Positions 1-12,560 of a DNA stretch of 64,000 nt are shown here, in pieces (position 1 is the stretch's first letter; every line of letters begins with the position of its first letter). Location of the stretch: positions 57,976,019 to 58,040,018 of the forward strand of contig CM049306.1 in NCBI GenBank assembly GCA_026874595.1. The letters run 5' to 3'. A program made the position numbers and the translations under genes. Under the pieces are notes generated by a model that was not told the DNA's origin, did not search any database, and was given only the letters and a program-made list of their open reading frames with translations. The stretch is from Sipunculus nudus. Its lineage: Eukaryota; Annelida; Sipuncula; Golfingiida; Sipunculidae.

Positions 1-2227
1 GTGAGAGATGTAAGGAATTTCTTTAATAAAGTTTGTACTGGAGGTCGGGATGAACCAAAAAAAACTTCAGCATCAATTCCGTGCACCTTACGTGAGAAAT
101 AGCAGTCAGTAACACCACATATCCTTCGAGCTTAGAGCTGTAAACACCAGTGACCATCTTGGATAAAGAGGAATTGATTATCCCAAAACTCTAAAATAAC
201 TACTTTAATGGAATTATTATGTGATCATTATTGAGAAATGACAATTCATATGTACTTCTCGACTCAACTGATGCTAGAGACACTAAATATGTTTTTCAAT
301 ATGGCGTTGGCGGCCATATTAATCATCGGGATCCACCGTAGTTAGCCGTCACTTGTAAGAGGGTCATATATGTCTATTTTCCTCTAATATGACCCTTGCT
401 GTCAAACCCATCATGGAAAAATTGTACAAACAAAGATGTCATATGACCCTACTAAAGTGGTTGAGTGACCTTACTCTATTTATGTCCAATATTTGCTCCT
501 ATTACTTCAGTGTAATGTCGAATCGAAAACAAATGGAGTCGGGGTTCAAGCTGATCACGTTGACTCCAGCAGACTTAGGACCGCATCAGCTGCCTCACCG
601 AAGAAGAAAAGTTAGATTCCATGCAGGTATTGGTGAAGCGATGCCTGTATATGAGTATAACAGCTATAGATGCCACTCTAAGGCATCCACGACGCATTTA
701 CAGAGTAGCTCAAGATCGCCTGATAACGAGGACAAGACGAGAGGTCGCACGAGACAGCAAAGCTGCAGCACCAACGCCTAGTATAAGCGGTGAACGCCTG
801 AACACCTCAGCCACCAGCATGCAGACAGTTTGGCGCATGACTAGCACCTTTACAACGAAATCTTACAGAGTGATCTTTGTTTTCTTCATAAGCCGTTTAG
901 TGTAATGTCTGACAGTGAAACGGTCAAATCGTACTGGATCGATGAAATGGAGGCAAGGCTACGAAGACCCATCTAGGCTCTTATCCATTAGGAGATAAGA
1001 AAAAAATTACTATATATAACGACCTCAAAAGAGATGAATAAACTGTCCCTTGAAATAAATATTCTCTTTTTGCATTTGAAAATTAAATATAATCATTACA
1101 GATCTGCAGATCTGTAGTGTACCGTAATAAAAAAAATATACGGCACATTTATCTGTATCTCATTTTGTGCCCAAATACTTGAAGCGCCAAATACAATTAC
1201 TGCAATAAAAAATATATAAATACATTTACGCACGGACGTCGCGGAAGGGACAATGATGAGTTTGATCATCAGTTTCATTGGGGTCATTTGGAACAGGCCT
1301 CGCGGTAACAATAACATTTACTTAATAAATTAGATTCAGACTTTGGCCGGTATCAAATTAGACGCGTCCCTCCAGATACATCAAGAATCAATAGAGTTTC
1401 TCGACTGAATGTAGACGGAAAATAGACGAAACAACCAACTAAATAGAGAAAATACATTTACAGTTTTCTGATTTTAGTAAAATCATCTTATCATCGTTTT
1501 GAGATTTAACACAGTGCTAAAATAGAAGTATATACGTACACACATACGTACTTATACGTAATAAAAAGAACTTTGTAACACACACATATATATATGTGTG
1601 TATTAAATTATCTTTTATATTGCATACATTTTCAGGCACCAACAGCCACGTTTTTACGTTGATAATACTAACAGAAAGTTACCAAAGTTACCGAAGTTCA
1701 CACTCTTCTCCGGAGGAAGGGAGGCTTTTAGGGGTGGTTGAGTTTCGTCAGTATGTGGGTCATCAATTTGTGTGGGTGGACTTCCTCAGGAACCCAAGAG
1801 CGTAAAAACCATCGAATGCATATTTTTCTTATTCTTTCTTGCTTCTATCCGTGTTTGCACCAGATCTCAAATATGGCTGATATAAAAAAACTGATCTTTT
1901 TTCCAACAATATTAATCATAGGTTACAGATTTGCACAGGATATTTATTTTTTGCCTTGAATCTATAAGATCGAACACTCAGAAACTGATTTACCATTATC
2001 AGTTGAGGGCGTCGGGGGGAGATTCAAGTGATCGCTTGGCGATTATAAATATCTACTTTGTTGCGGCGAATTATTCATAGTCAGATGTTGAAGGATCTCA
2101 GGTATGATTTATATAAATCTAAACATTTGCCATGGGATACATCATCCCAGCAATAAAACACATCGCAAATTGAAGACGAACTTTTGATTCGCTTCGAGAT
2201 GTATAAACCACTAAATTATTTACTTAC
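1..2227. other. Non-coding left flank, probably intron
   Basis: This stretch lies 3' of the FN3 exon of the minus-strand cadherin gene, whose donor splice site at 2227 points into it, so it is probably an intron of that gene. I find no further exon with recognisable domains. A perfect 22-bp palindrome (ACACAC, then AT repeats, then GTGTGT) sits at 1580-1601. The short open frames (389-781, 621-905, 1596-1805) have no recognisable protein features. Confidence 0.45.
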
Positions 2228-2509
2228 CGTCTCTCTTTGCCACCAGTCTAATAGTCTCTGACCGCGGTCCAGTATCTGGGCCCTTCATTGCGTACACCTG
2301 CAACTTGTAGTGGGCCCACGTGTAGAGTCCTTGTATGGACGCACAAACGACCTCGCTTTCGTTCTTTACGATCACGTGGGTAGGCAGCCATGTTGTATTT
2401 GTGTTCCATCGGCTCAGAGTGTAGTCCGTTGGACGGCCGTGTTCGGGTCGTAGCCAGCATATCGTGGCCTCCGACTCTTTCACTACTTTTACCGTCAGGT
2501 TTCGAGGGC
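2228..2509 (-). CDS. Exon 3: fibronectin type III domain
   Basis: The 282-nt exon follows the acceptor TTTTAAACAG (2510) and ends at GTAAGTAAAT (2227). It encodes one FN3 domain: PRNLTVKVV as strand A/B, the conserved Trp in ICWLRPEHG, Tyr in TDYTLSRW, and the YKLQVYAMKGPDTGP core ending in ETIRLVAK. It follows the cadherin repeats directly and ends in phase 1, so coding continues off the left edge. Confidence 0.8.
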
Positions 2510-4104
2510 CTGTTTAAAATGAATTTATATTGAAACATTTACATTTCCCAATTTAAAATCACAAAGAACCGATGGGATCGCATTAGTGCGTTCTTAACAT
2601 TAATTTACGATAAATATTGGAAGATTATTTAAAATAATATAAAATTAGAACACTGAAATAAAGTGACAATTTTATTTCAAACAAACTGCATCTAGGAGTT
2701 ATTTAACTGAATACTATCGATGCTAGTGCCTACCTTTCTTTGAGCAATACAATACACAGATAATATGTGAGAAAGTGTTGATCAGATAAAAATGAAATAT
2801 AAGACATAAGATACGTTTTCATACGATTAAATATAAGACACAAGATAAAAAAATGTTACAATGTGCGGCACCTTTAATGGATTTTACTATGTGCAGCAAT
2901 ATGCATTATAAGGCTTTTAACCTGTTTTATGTAAGATCTTATATGAAACTTCAAAAGTTGTACCTACGTGATATATCAGACAAATGAACGATGACCGTCG
3001 CCTCTGCCGTCCGAATTGGTGATCCACCATCGTAAGCAACCAGAGTAAGATTGATGTCAGTGACCGGTGGTTCGACACGGCTGATATAACTGATTTCCCC
3101 GGTAGTGATGTTAACTTTGAAGTGGTCTTTATAGCTGCTTTCTAACTGCCTGTATGTAATATTTTTGTTATAATCAATCTGGTCTCTGTCAGTCGTTTCA
3201 ACTTTAGCCACGGGCCTGTCGCCGGTGGAGTTCCTGAACATGTAGAATTTGTATGGCGACTGAGTGAATTTTGGCGGGAAACTGTTGAAAACCGAGACGG
3301 TAATGATCACATTTTTATAGTCCACAACCCCAGCGGACGAGGCTACTATCATAAAACGGTAGGTCTCGCCTACGGGCCGAGTTATCTCGACTTTTGTTCT
3401 GAGTTCACCACTAAAGCGATCAACTTGGAAGGTGCCGCTGTCTTGGCCGCTTAGATGGTATTCCACAGTGTCGCTCACCGAACACTTCTGACCAACTGTA
3501 CTACAAGCACGTACTGTCAGCACATGCAGGCCCTCAGGCGCGTTGACGTACACACGGACACGATACGGCGCGTCTAGGAACTGTATGCTGCCTTAAAAAG
3601 GAAATAAACATCTGGTTAATTTTTATTCATATGTAAATTAAATAAAATGTTTAGAAGTAACAAATAATACTCAAGTACGACACGAATCACTTAGATCTTG
3701 ACATTTTCCATGACAAGATTGATACAAAATGGCAAATTACTCTTGAAGAACCATACGGAAGCGAGAGACCACCACTAGACAATAGCTGATTGCTTCCTCG
3801 TTTAGTTAAACTATTTTGCCATTAATGTAGACCATAGATGGAAATATTGAGAAAAAAACATTGTTATGCCATATTGGGACAAAATCATCCGGCAACTATT
3901 TGATTATTATTCTTTTTTTTAAATTTACATATAAGATATAAAGAAAAGAGAAGTATTCTCATTATTCCTTCTTATTTTGCTATTTCTAATTGATTCATGA
4001 TAAATGACAAACTCTGATGTAATGTTAACATAATAATACTTACTCTTCACTGTGATCGGTAGAGTGATCACCATAAGACAGATGTTTATGAGCAGGGTTT
4101 CCAT
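2228..4104 (-). CDS. Cadherin-repeat/FN3 cell-surface protein, 5' part (partial)
   Basis: This is the 5' end of a gene for a secreted or membrane adhesion-type protein. Three exons join on the minus strand: 4104-4044, 3591-2968 and 2509-2228. Every junction is phase 1 and preserves the frame (AAG A|GC gives Ser; TCA C|GC gives Arg), with GT donors (GTAAGT, GTAGGT, GTAAGT) and AG acceptors. The order is signal peptide, cadherin repeat, cadherin repeat (with DRD, TGEI and DGG motifs), then a fibronectin type III domain. I chose the ATG at 4104 because its context is ACCATGG; an in-frame ATG at 4131 would add nine residues. Both gene ends beyond these exons are unseen, so the class is open: receptor tyrosine kinase, receptor phosphatase or plain adhesion receptor are all possible. 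The domain calls are firm; the gene identity is not. Confidence 0.8.
2968..3591 (-). CDS. Exon 2: two cadherin repeats
   Basis: The 624-nt exon starts after the acceptor TTTTTAAG at 3592 and ends before GTAGGT at 2967. It encodes about 208 residues in two cadherin-like modules. The second is clearest: PPKF linker, TDRD calcium-site motif, FKVNITTGEI, LTLVAYDGG, and a final VIVHLSDIS strand. The first is more divergent (SGTFQVDRFSGEL). The donor choice at 2967 rather than 2963 is set by phase match with the FN3 exon. Confidence 0.85.
4044..4104 (-). CDS. Exon 1: signal peptide of cadherin/FN3 gene
   Basis: The exon encodes Met-Glu followed by a hydrophobic run (LLINICLMVITLPIT) and VK, then splits a Ser codon at the donor GTAAGT (4043). 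This is typical of a first exon holding a cleavable signal peptide. A longer start at 4131 is in frame. Confidence 0.7.
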
Positions 4105-4437
4105 GGTAACACGCCTATTTGGTGGTTGCATGTCTAGGCTGGAGGCGTCATCGCGGAGGCAGCCCCAAGGAAATCTACAAGAAGTGAATCAAGAAAGGTT
4201 CAATTAGCGGCACCTTATTTAATATTAATCATCCTATAAAAGAGAGCCACGCACAAACAAGCACCGACGCTAGCGCTGACCCAAATTCTCACTATACCAT
4301 TAGAGGTATGAGAACAAATACAAATTAGATTCCATGATCCCACATGGTAAACAGAAAAGAGAGGATGGGGTGTAGATTGTGACGAAACAACTTTTAAGAA
4401 ATTGCAAAAACATATGGTGTAAATAGTTATGTTCATT

Positions 4438-5010
4438 TGTTACAAACCCATGGAAATCCTATTTCGCTACTGATGCCTGTATAAACCCTGCTCAAATTAT
4501 TTAGTTTATGTTAATTTTCTCATTTATTATTTTGTTTGCTCAGTGCAACTTCAACTACGCATCTTCACACAAATGCCTCTTGTTGATTCAAGTCTTTATA
4601 ATGGATTTCCTATGTCAGCCTGGACGTCAGCGACACGAAAGGTTTGGTTTAGCTGTACCAATTGTAACACTTGTTTAAGGTTACAATTTGATAGAGCTAA
4701 ACCTATTTTATACTGATTTTGAACAATTACAAAATATGTGTCAAAATCTATATACTGTAGACTATACAATACCTGGAACAAAACGATCAATGTGCCAGAC
4801 ATTAGACAGCTGATGTATATGTGATGTAACATATGGTGGAATATTTATGTACATTGTTAAAAAACCACAAAAAAAGTATTTCGCTACTGATGCCTGTATG
4901 TACCCTGGTCCAATTATTCAGTTAATGTTAAAATTCTCATTTATTATCTTGTTTTCTTAGTGCAACTTAAACTGTGCACCTACACGCAAATGCCTCCTGT
5001 CGACTATAGC
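4438..5010. repeat. Diverged tandem duplication, ~415-bp spacing
   Basis: Segments 4438-4590 and 4852-5010 are similar in the same orientation: both carry TATTTCGCTACTGATGCCTG, an ATTCTCATTTATTAT stretch, GTGCAACTT and CAAATGCCTC in the same order. The spacer (4590-4815) is itself a repeat found again at 10278-10507. I see no coding function. Confidence 0.75.
4590..4815. repeat. Dispersed ~220-bp repeat, copy 1
   Basis: It begins TAATGGATTTCCTATGTCAG and runs through GGTTTGGTTTAGCTGTACCA to TTAGACAGCTGATGT. A second copy lies at 10278-10507. The related segment at about 8930 lacks the central part and joins CTTAAT directly to AGCTGAT. Confidence 0.75.
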
Positions 5011-5794
5011 CATGATTCCTTGTTTTAACAGAATACACTCCATTCACTCATGGAAAAGTAAATTTTATATATAATGTCAAACAGTGAAAATTACAGTTAT
5101 TTTTATTACAACCGCCTTAACATGAAATATATTTAGAATTAATAACCCTTTAGATATTATAAGATACTGAATTATCTGTTATACAAGGCCCAGCCGTGAC
5201 TAATACTACTTAAAACTGAAAATGCAAAATTCCAAAGCCCCTTATGTCTTACAGAAAGAAATTATGACTTCCGCTTATCGGTTCGAAAAATGTCAGATTA
5301 TAATTTTAATGTTTAGTGAATATATTTTAATTTAAAATTCAAAATGTTGGCGATTCTGGATTCCATAAAAAAGGAATCGGAAGAAAGCTGCATTCAAATA
5401 TGATTGATGTTATTGATGTAAAAACATAATTTCCAAGGTCGTATATAATTTTAATTTTTTTCAAGGATTCGATCATGACCCACACGATCGTGAGAGGAGA
5501 AAGCTGGAAGTGGTCCAAACCACCATACATAATTAAATAAGCTGTCCTAGATCAATGAACAAGCCAAATTCAGGCCATACCTGATGATATTGTGTTTACT
5601 ATGCTGGCCCCTGGACAATTCATGCAGCCTTTCGTAAAAACAATTTTTTAAATAGGTAAAGGCCTGAATACAAAACATATATTTCTCATAGACAACAATT
5701 ATAGAGCCTGCATGGTTAGAATGAGTACAATTAATATTTACGCTGTTATAGGCCTGTTTATTTTCTGGTAAGGTACACTTTGTTATATAAATAA

Positions 5795-7348
5795 TACTCT
5801 AAGAAAAAAGGTTTCCAGGTAGAACCCTTCTTCAGAGTGCACTGAGTGGGGAACTTTTTAAGGTTCAAGCTGGAACTTTAAAGGCAGGGTTCTTTTTAGA
5901 ACTTCCCGAAGGTTCTTTTTCTGGAACCTTATAGGTTCCATCGAGAACCTCTTCAGAGGTTCTGAGAGGAACCCTCCAAAGTTCTTCACGATGGACTGAG
6001 TGGGGAACCTTAAAAGGTTCTGGCTGGATCCCCATGTGTAGGGTTCTTTATACTACCTTCAATGATGGTTTATTTTAAAAAAAGTCCAGGATGTCATATC
6101 ATACGTCTAGGGTAAATTAATCACACGTCATATGTCATTATTTAAAGGAAACATTTTTGATAGATGATATTAAAATATATCTCATAGAAAGTGGGTAACT
6201 GCAAGGATCATATCTGAAAAATTATATTTATACGCGTGTCCTGAAAATACGATTAATCCTTCCAGTTGAAATAAAAACACGTTTTTTAGAAACACGTCTT
6301 TTATTCGGTTGTAAATATCCATTTGTGAAAAAAAGTGCAACGGCCAAAAAGCATTAGCATATGTGTGCACCTAAATAAATATAAATATATAATTTGGCAC
6401 TTGCGATACAGAGTACCCGAACACCCAAAGCAGTTCCGAGTCATTTTCTCATAATAAATACTTACACATTCAGATCCCCTGGGAATCATTCAACGTAGAG
6501 TCTTTGATACTGCAGGTACTACTGTTATGTTTTTGACTGAATAAATTTCAGTTTCCTTGATATATACTAACATGAAAATTGCATACTTTGCACTGTCTGT
6601 CCTACCCGCACACACACAAATGGCGACAAGAATGAACATCCATGCTGACCCTTTGTGTGCTGTTCCTTTTGGCATTGAAAGCTGGTGTTCATCAAGAATT
6701 CATTTCTGATTGTTTACGTGTCCTTAGGTACATGTTAACCTCTTGTGGCTCGGGGTACTCTTGTGTAGCAAATCTGTATTATAAGATTAATACTTCTCTG
6801 TTTTACAAAACAAAATATATAAAGTCGAGGCAGCATATGATCGACAAACAAATTGTGATGCTATAAGTGCCTCATACGATGTTGGTATGGCTAGTGCAGC
6901 AGATACGCTTTAGTGTGTGTTTCAAATGTAGACGGGTCCCTTGGGCAAATGTGTCTATGTATACAAATCTTCCAACCAAAACGATTTTTTTTCGGTACAA
7001 TAGATGCCCTGTGTGATCAACGATAAACTCCAAAAAAAAAAACGCGAAAAAAATAATCAGTGTTCCGTGTCAACATATCCGTTGATTGCGTGATGCGTCC
7101 TGGGTATGGAGCGGAACGGTACGTACACTCAATCTGGAAAATAAGAGATGAGATTTACTAAAGAAAAGATATATAAATATTCACACGTATATATATAACG
7201 TTAATTCCTGTCACACAATTGCTCTCACCTAAACACAGTGGCGGAAATTATGCAATCTTTAGGGTAAGCAAACAGTTTGGATATTTTACCCCTAGTTGTT
7301 GAGAGTTCATTAAAATACGTTTCTCGTTTGTGAATTCGGTAATTCCAA

Positions 7349-7395
<47 letters not shown>

Positions 7396-8783
7396 GGAAT
7401 CATATTGTGAATGTCAATGTTGACAAACTTCTAATATTTTGTGAAGTTTTCCGAAACAGCATTAACGCGTTAAATATTAAAATAATAATATACGTGTATT
7501 TTACAACGGTGTACCAACATAAAGAATACGTAATTTTCCTTATTTACCTCATAATATTTATTAATTTTGTTTCGAATTATTCGTAGCCTTCTTGTAATTA
7601 TGTGATTAACACAGACATGGTTAACACAACAAAATATCGTTTTTCTACTTTGTGATACACAATTCCATGTGCATTATTAACACGAAACACGTTACAATTT
7701 AGGAATAACTCTGAAATACCTTACCCTGTTATAATCATCAGCCTTTTCAAATGAAAATCCTTCTTCTCTTTCATTCGCACTATAGCTATTCAGGCATATG
7801 TATCTGGTCACTGTAAAGAGAAAGAATGGATAGGCGACCTTATTAAAGTCAACGCTTGTTAACAATACAACACCACATTAATTAGAGAACACCTTCAGTG
7901 AATGTGTAATTAAGCGTGATCAAACACTTGGAGAGTCCGTTTGGTTTCTTGGGCCACTTTGTTGAACACCCCAATTGACCAGTTTTCAAAACAGCGCTCC
8001 ATTCAGTCCCACATACTGGTTATGCTTAAAATTGGTTTGGCGATGCGTTTTTACACTCTTTATATGATAAATGATCTAAAGGACAATTTAAAGAAATGAC
8101 TAAGGATAGAATAATACTGTAAACACTATTCAATATGTTATGAATTCCAGTGTATTCCATGTACAGTTGCCTGGTTTGTTTAGTTTCAGACTCAGAAGCC
8201 GAATTATAATTTTGCTTGCTAAATGTTGTTAAAAAGCGGTCATTTTCCTTTTACACTGTCAGAACTTGTCAAATTCTACATGACTGGTGTTGCTATGAAC
8301 TTGTATTAGTCAAGACCGCAACAATTCGTGCACGCACAGCATGTTTATCATTGGCCTTGATCCACGTTTAGATTAAGTGAACGTACCGGTCACTTCTTTT
8401 GCAGACGGGGACTAACTGGATACATTAAGTCACTGGACATTTAATCTCTTGCCATAAGTTCAACATTCTTCACATGAAAATATATATAAACATAGGTCTT
8501 ACCTCATAATTATTTCCTCTTCCAATAGAGCAAAACATCCGACCGTAAACAGTTGACCTTATCAGTTCAAATAGCTTGCGCATGCCGGTCCTAATCATCG
8601 GGATATCCAGTCAACACACAGGTTCCATCTGGAATCTTGTATCAAGTAATCGTCAGGGCACGAACCTCCAAGTGCTAGATGGAACCTCTTTACGGAGAAA
8701 AGAGTTCTAGATGGAACCATGGTTCTACCAAGAACCATTTGGGTTCTTAATTGAACCATCAAGAACCCTTTTTTCTTAGAGTG
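5795..8783. mobile_element. TIR DNA transposon, ~3 kb, apparently non-autonomous
   Basis: The ends are inverted repeats: ACTCTAAGAAAAAAGGTTTC at 5796-5815 against the complement of the right end (8763-8782), with one mismatch in 20. Subterminal regions (5815-6060 and 8640-8760) are rich in GGTTCT/AGAACC blocks in both orientations. Copy B of the host duplication at about 10158 shows the site without the element, which sets the boundaries. I find no transposase-like frame inside; the open frames (6182-6866) are short and unrecognised. No clear target-site duplication is visible. The superfamily is not assigned. Confidence 0.75.
7352..7392 (+). repeat. (CT)n microsatellite
   Basis: An uninterrupted run of about 20 CT units lies inside the 3-kb TIR element. 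Confidence 0.95.
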
Positions 8784-9484
8784 CAGTTAAAAATATTAAA
8801 CAGGAATCCTAGCGTCTGACGTATTATAAATAATAATCGTATTTAAAATAGGGTTTTAGTGTGGAAATATGCATATGTATGTATATGCATGATACAGCCT
8901 AAAGTAATTTTTAATGTCTTAATAGCTGATATCGCGCATGTAGTTCTGATTGTAAATTAAAGATTTGTTATATTTCAAGTTGGTTTTCGACTCATGAAAT
9001 TACTCTTACACCGGGCAACACAACATGACTTCTGAACGACAATTTGGTAGGCCAGGTTAGAGAGTAAAATTGTAATGGCTTTTTTTTCTAACTCTCATTT
9101 TAACATTTTTAATATGTGAAGAAATGAAATTATTTTTGTTTTGTAGTGCATGAAATACTACAGAAGCGCCTTTAGTGGGAATGGGGCTGCATTGATAGTG
9201 TTAACAGCCAACGTGCACTTTTATTTACATATCATTAAGATAAAAGACTAAATAATGGATATTTTATAACATGAAATAGTGCAATTTTATGTTTTACTTA
9301 TACCAAAATATATCGATTATAAATACAAGAGCTTCAATTTATCGCACTATATTTCAAAATGATAAAAGTTAACAATAATATTTAAAAGTATCTCCTTCCA
9401 CAATCTTTCCCTACAAACCATATATTCCCCCACGTTTGACATAAAAACCTGTGAAACAAAAAAAAAAAAAAAAAAAAATGGCTT

Positions 9485-10905
9485 TCTTTTTCCAAAGCTT
9501 CATATGTCTTACAGAAAGAAATGTAGACTTCCGTTTATCGATTTGGACATTGCCAGATTATAATTTTTATGTTTAGTGAATATATTTCAATTTAAAATGC
9601 AAAATGTTTGCGATTTTAGACTTTTGAAAGAAGAATCGGAAAAAAGCTGCATTCAAATATGATGGTTATAACTGATGTAAAAACATAATTTCCAAGGTCG
9701 GATATAATATTATTACATGAAGGACTCGATCATGCCCCACACGATCGTGAGAGGAGAAAGCTTGAGGTGGCCTAAACCACCATGAATAATTAAGAAGGCT
9801 GTCCTAGATCAATGAACAAGCAAAATTCAGGCCATACCAGTCAGCCAGTACTGAAAAAATGATATTATGTTTATAATGCTGGGCCCACACTGTTTTTTTT
9901 CGAGATTATAACCAAACCTCGTGAAATTACAAAAAAGTTACCTCGTCAAAGGCGCATAAACACACCAAATTCGCGGACAATTGATGCAGCCTTTCGTAAA
10001 AATTAATTTTAAACAGGGAGATGCCTGAATATAGAACATATATTTCTCATAGATAACATTTAACGAGCCAGCATGGTAAGAAGAGTTCAAATAATATTTA
10101 CGCTGTTATAGGGCTGTTTATTTTCTGGTGAGGTACAGTGTTTTATAAATCAGTTTAAAATATGAAACAGGAATCCTAGCGTCTGACGTATTATAAATAA
10201 TAATCGTATTTAAAATAGGGTTGTAGTGAGGAAATATGCATAACATTATGCAGCCTTAAGTAATTCTTTTAATGTCTTAATAATGGATTTCCTATGTCAG
10301 CCTGCATGGACGTCAGCGACATGAAAGGTTTGGTTTAGCTGTACCAATAGTTACACTTGTTTGAAAGTTAAGTTTAAGGTTACAATTTGATAGAGCCAAA
10401 CCTATTTTATTCTGTTTTGAACAATCACAAAAATGTTTCTAAATCTGTATACTGTCGACTATACAATATATGAGATAACAAAAGATAAATTTTCCAGCAA
10501 TTAGACGGCTGATGTCGCGCATGTATAGTTCTGGTTGTAAATTAAAGAGCAAAGTAGAATTCTTATATTTCAAGTTGGTTTCCGACTCAAGAAATCCTCT
10601 TACTGGGGGCAACACAACATGACTTCTGGACGACACTTTGGTAGGCCTGATTATAGAGTAAAATTGTTATGGCTTTTATTCCTAACATTCATTTGGATAT
10701 TATTATAACAGACTAATTAATAAATGTTTTATCATATGAAATAGTGCAATTTTATGCATGTTTTACTTACCAAAATATATCGATTATAAATACAAAAGCT
10801 TCAATTTGTCGCACTTTATTTCCAAATGATAAAAGTTATCAATGATATTTAAAATATCTCTTTCCACATATTTTCCTACTAACCATACATTCCCCCACGT
10901 TTGAT
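9485..10905 (+). repeat. Segmental duplication, copy B (with empty site)
   Basis: This copy is continuous across the point where copy A carries the 3-kb element (ATAAAT|CAGTTTAAAA near 10158). It contains two stretches that copy A lacks: about 9845-9970, and the 10278-10507 repeat. No coding function is seen. Confidence 0.8.
10278..10507. repeat. Dispersed ~220-bp repeat, copy 2
   Basis: It matches 4590-4815 with small indels, including an extra GAAAGTTAAGT-type insertion near 10360. It sits inside duplication copy B and is missing from the matching point in copy A. Confidence 0.75.
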
Positions 10906-11590
10906 ATGAAATCCGGCGAAACACCTAATAAAAAAAAAGGACAACGAAATCGGCCAGATCATGCTTTGCATTATTCTTGCTGGGAACCCCGTCGAATACC
11001 ATTGCTTGGTTTTACAGGAAGGGAGACAAAAATAAGTTGCCTATTTCTGCCTTCCTTAGAGTCGCTCCGGAAAAATCCGGAATGGTAAGGTTAAGATCTA
11101 TATTTGTATGATAATATTAAAAAAAACCCACTTGTATCCAGCTTGTGATAACAATTAAAAAAAAATTCTGGCTCGATTTCTCATACCGAATTTACGCCGA
11201 AGAATAGGTTAATCTTCCTTTGCCAGATTTCGTATTTGAAAAGTATAAAAGTTTATTTTGCATTTTAATAAAACATACAAGGTGACACCAAGAAGGGTCG
11301 CCAAATGAACCCATGCAACATTTTTTTGGGGGAACGCACATATATATTCGTTTTTTAGACACCTTGAGGAATATCAAAGTGTTAGACAATTCATTTGCAA
11401 AGGCGCACAGGGATGCAATCCACTTACAAAAATATGTTGTTGTCTGCAGCTGAAGAGATATTACGGTCATAACTACACACGTCCATCCCTAAGGTGGACA
11501 GAAAAGGGCCACTAAAATTAAGGCACATGACTGCCAAGTGCCACTCTTTGGGTATCAAAATCTTGTGATGCATTGTCTTCTTGCATATGC
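10885..11590 (+). repeat. ~700-bp module, copy 1
   Basis: It is homologous to 11800-12560. Shared blocks in order are GTTTTAC(A/T)GGAAG, a CTGCCTTCCTTAGAGTC-type block, TGTATCCAGCTTGT, GATTTCTCATACC and a GATGCATT(G/C)TCTTCTTGCA block. The 60-codon frame at 10906-11088 and its counterpart at 11784-12041 are by-products of this repeat, not recognised genes. Confidence 0.65.
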
Positions 11591-11799
11591 ACTATGAATT
11601 TGATCTTTTTGATAAATAAATGTAAAATTGCATTTGAGACTAAAACAGCGAACGTGCATTTACATGCATGTATCTACAGAATAGACTAATTATTGGAGAG
11701 TTGGCACTGTAAACTGCCATGTATCATTTACTTATATGTTAAAATGATTTGTATGAATAAAAAAAGATTCATTTGAATCACTTTTGTTTTCAATAAGAT

Positions 11800-12362
11800 T
11801 CAAACTCTCCAACACCTTTTCCCACAATTCATACGTTGGCTCAATACTGGACATGAAACCGTGGGAAACAACAAATAAAAACTTCAAAAGACAAGAAAAT
11901 ATACTGCACAATATTCATGCCGTGACGTTATGGCATATTACCCCAGCCATACTTATCACCTTAGCTTCGCTTTTACTGGAAGAGAGAGGAAAAAAACGCT
12001 CGTTCTGCTTTCCTACCAGTCCCTTAGGAAAATTTGTTTGACAGAAAAGGTTATAGGTCTACGACCGCCTTACCTGTATCATAATGTAAAAACACTGGTA
12101 TCCAGCTTGTATTAAGATTAAAGAAAAATCGATTTCTCATACCTAATTTATGCGTGAGAATGGGTTCATATTTCTATGGAAGAAATCTTACAAGTCAATT
12201 TTAATTTTAATCACAAACGGGATGGTGGCAAGGAGGGCCGCAAAACGAATCCCTTGGAACAGTATTTTTGCGGAAGCGAGTTTACCAGACAATTTGAGGA
12301 ATACAAAAATATTAGACAATCCACTAGCACTGGGCGCTCAGGGGTACCATCGAATATATTGT

Positions 12363-12413
<51 letters not shown>

Positions 12414-12560
12414 GGTCAGAATAACACCTCATTCATCAATATTAAGAAAAGAACAGGGCCCCTACAAGACTTGCATGGGCTACTCTTGAACTATCAAAAT
12501 CATGGGATGCATTCTCTTCTTGCAAGGGCACTATGATATTGTTTTGCAGTCTGTTTGATA
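11800..12560 (+). repeat. ~700-bp module, copy 2
   Basis: This is the second copy of the 10885-11590 module in direct orientation. It is interrupted by a (TA)n run at 12365-12411. The divergence is high enough that the duplication is old. Confidence 0.65.
12365..12411. repeat. (TA)n microsatellite
   Basis: About 23 TA units. The run produces artificial Tyr-Ile open frames on both strands. Confidence 0.95.

Larger units (their letters stand above)
5225..9470 (+). repeat. Segmental duplication, copy A (split by a transposon)
   Basis: The two outer parts, 5225-5792 and 8784-9470, together match the continuous copy B at 9485-10905 in the same order. Shared landmarks are CTTACAGAAAGAAAT, CACGATCGTGAGAGGAGAAAG, ACGCTGTTATAGG, AACAGGAATCCTAGCGTCTG and CCCCCACGTTTGA. 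The interruption at 5793-8783 is the TIR element described separately. A poly-A run at 9460-9478 closes the copy. Confidence 0.8.

Noticed and set aside
389..905. Overlapping plus-strand frames rich in Arg and Ser
   Set aside because: Two frames compete, no domain is seen, and no promoter or splice signals support either.
6490..6675. Minus-strand frame with a signal-like stretch (MFILVAICVCAG)
   Set aside because: Lies inside the 3-kb TIR element, lacks partner exons, and no conserved domain follows.
12150..12536. 128-codon open frame and its antisense partner
   Set aside because: Crosses the (TA)n microsatellite and lies in a duplicated non-coding module.
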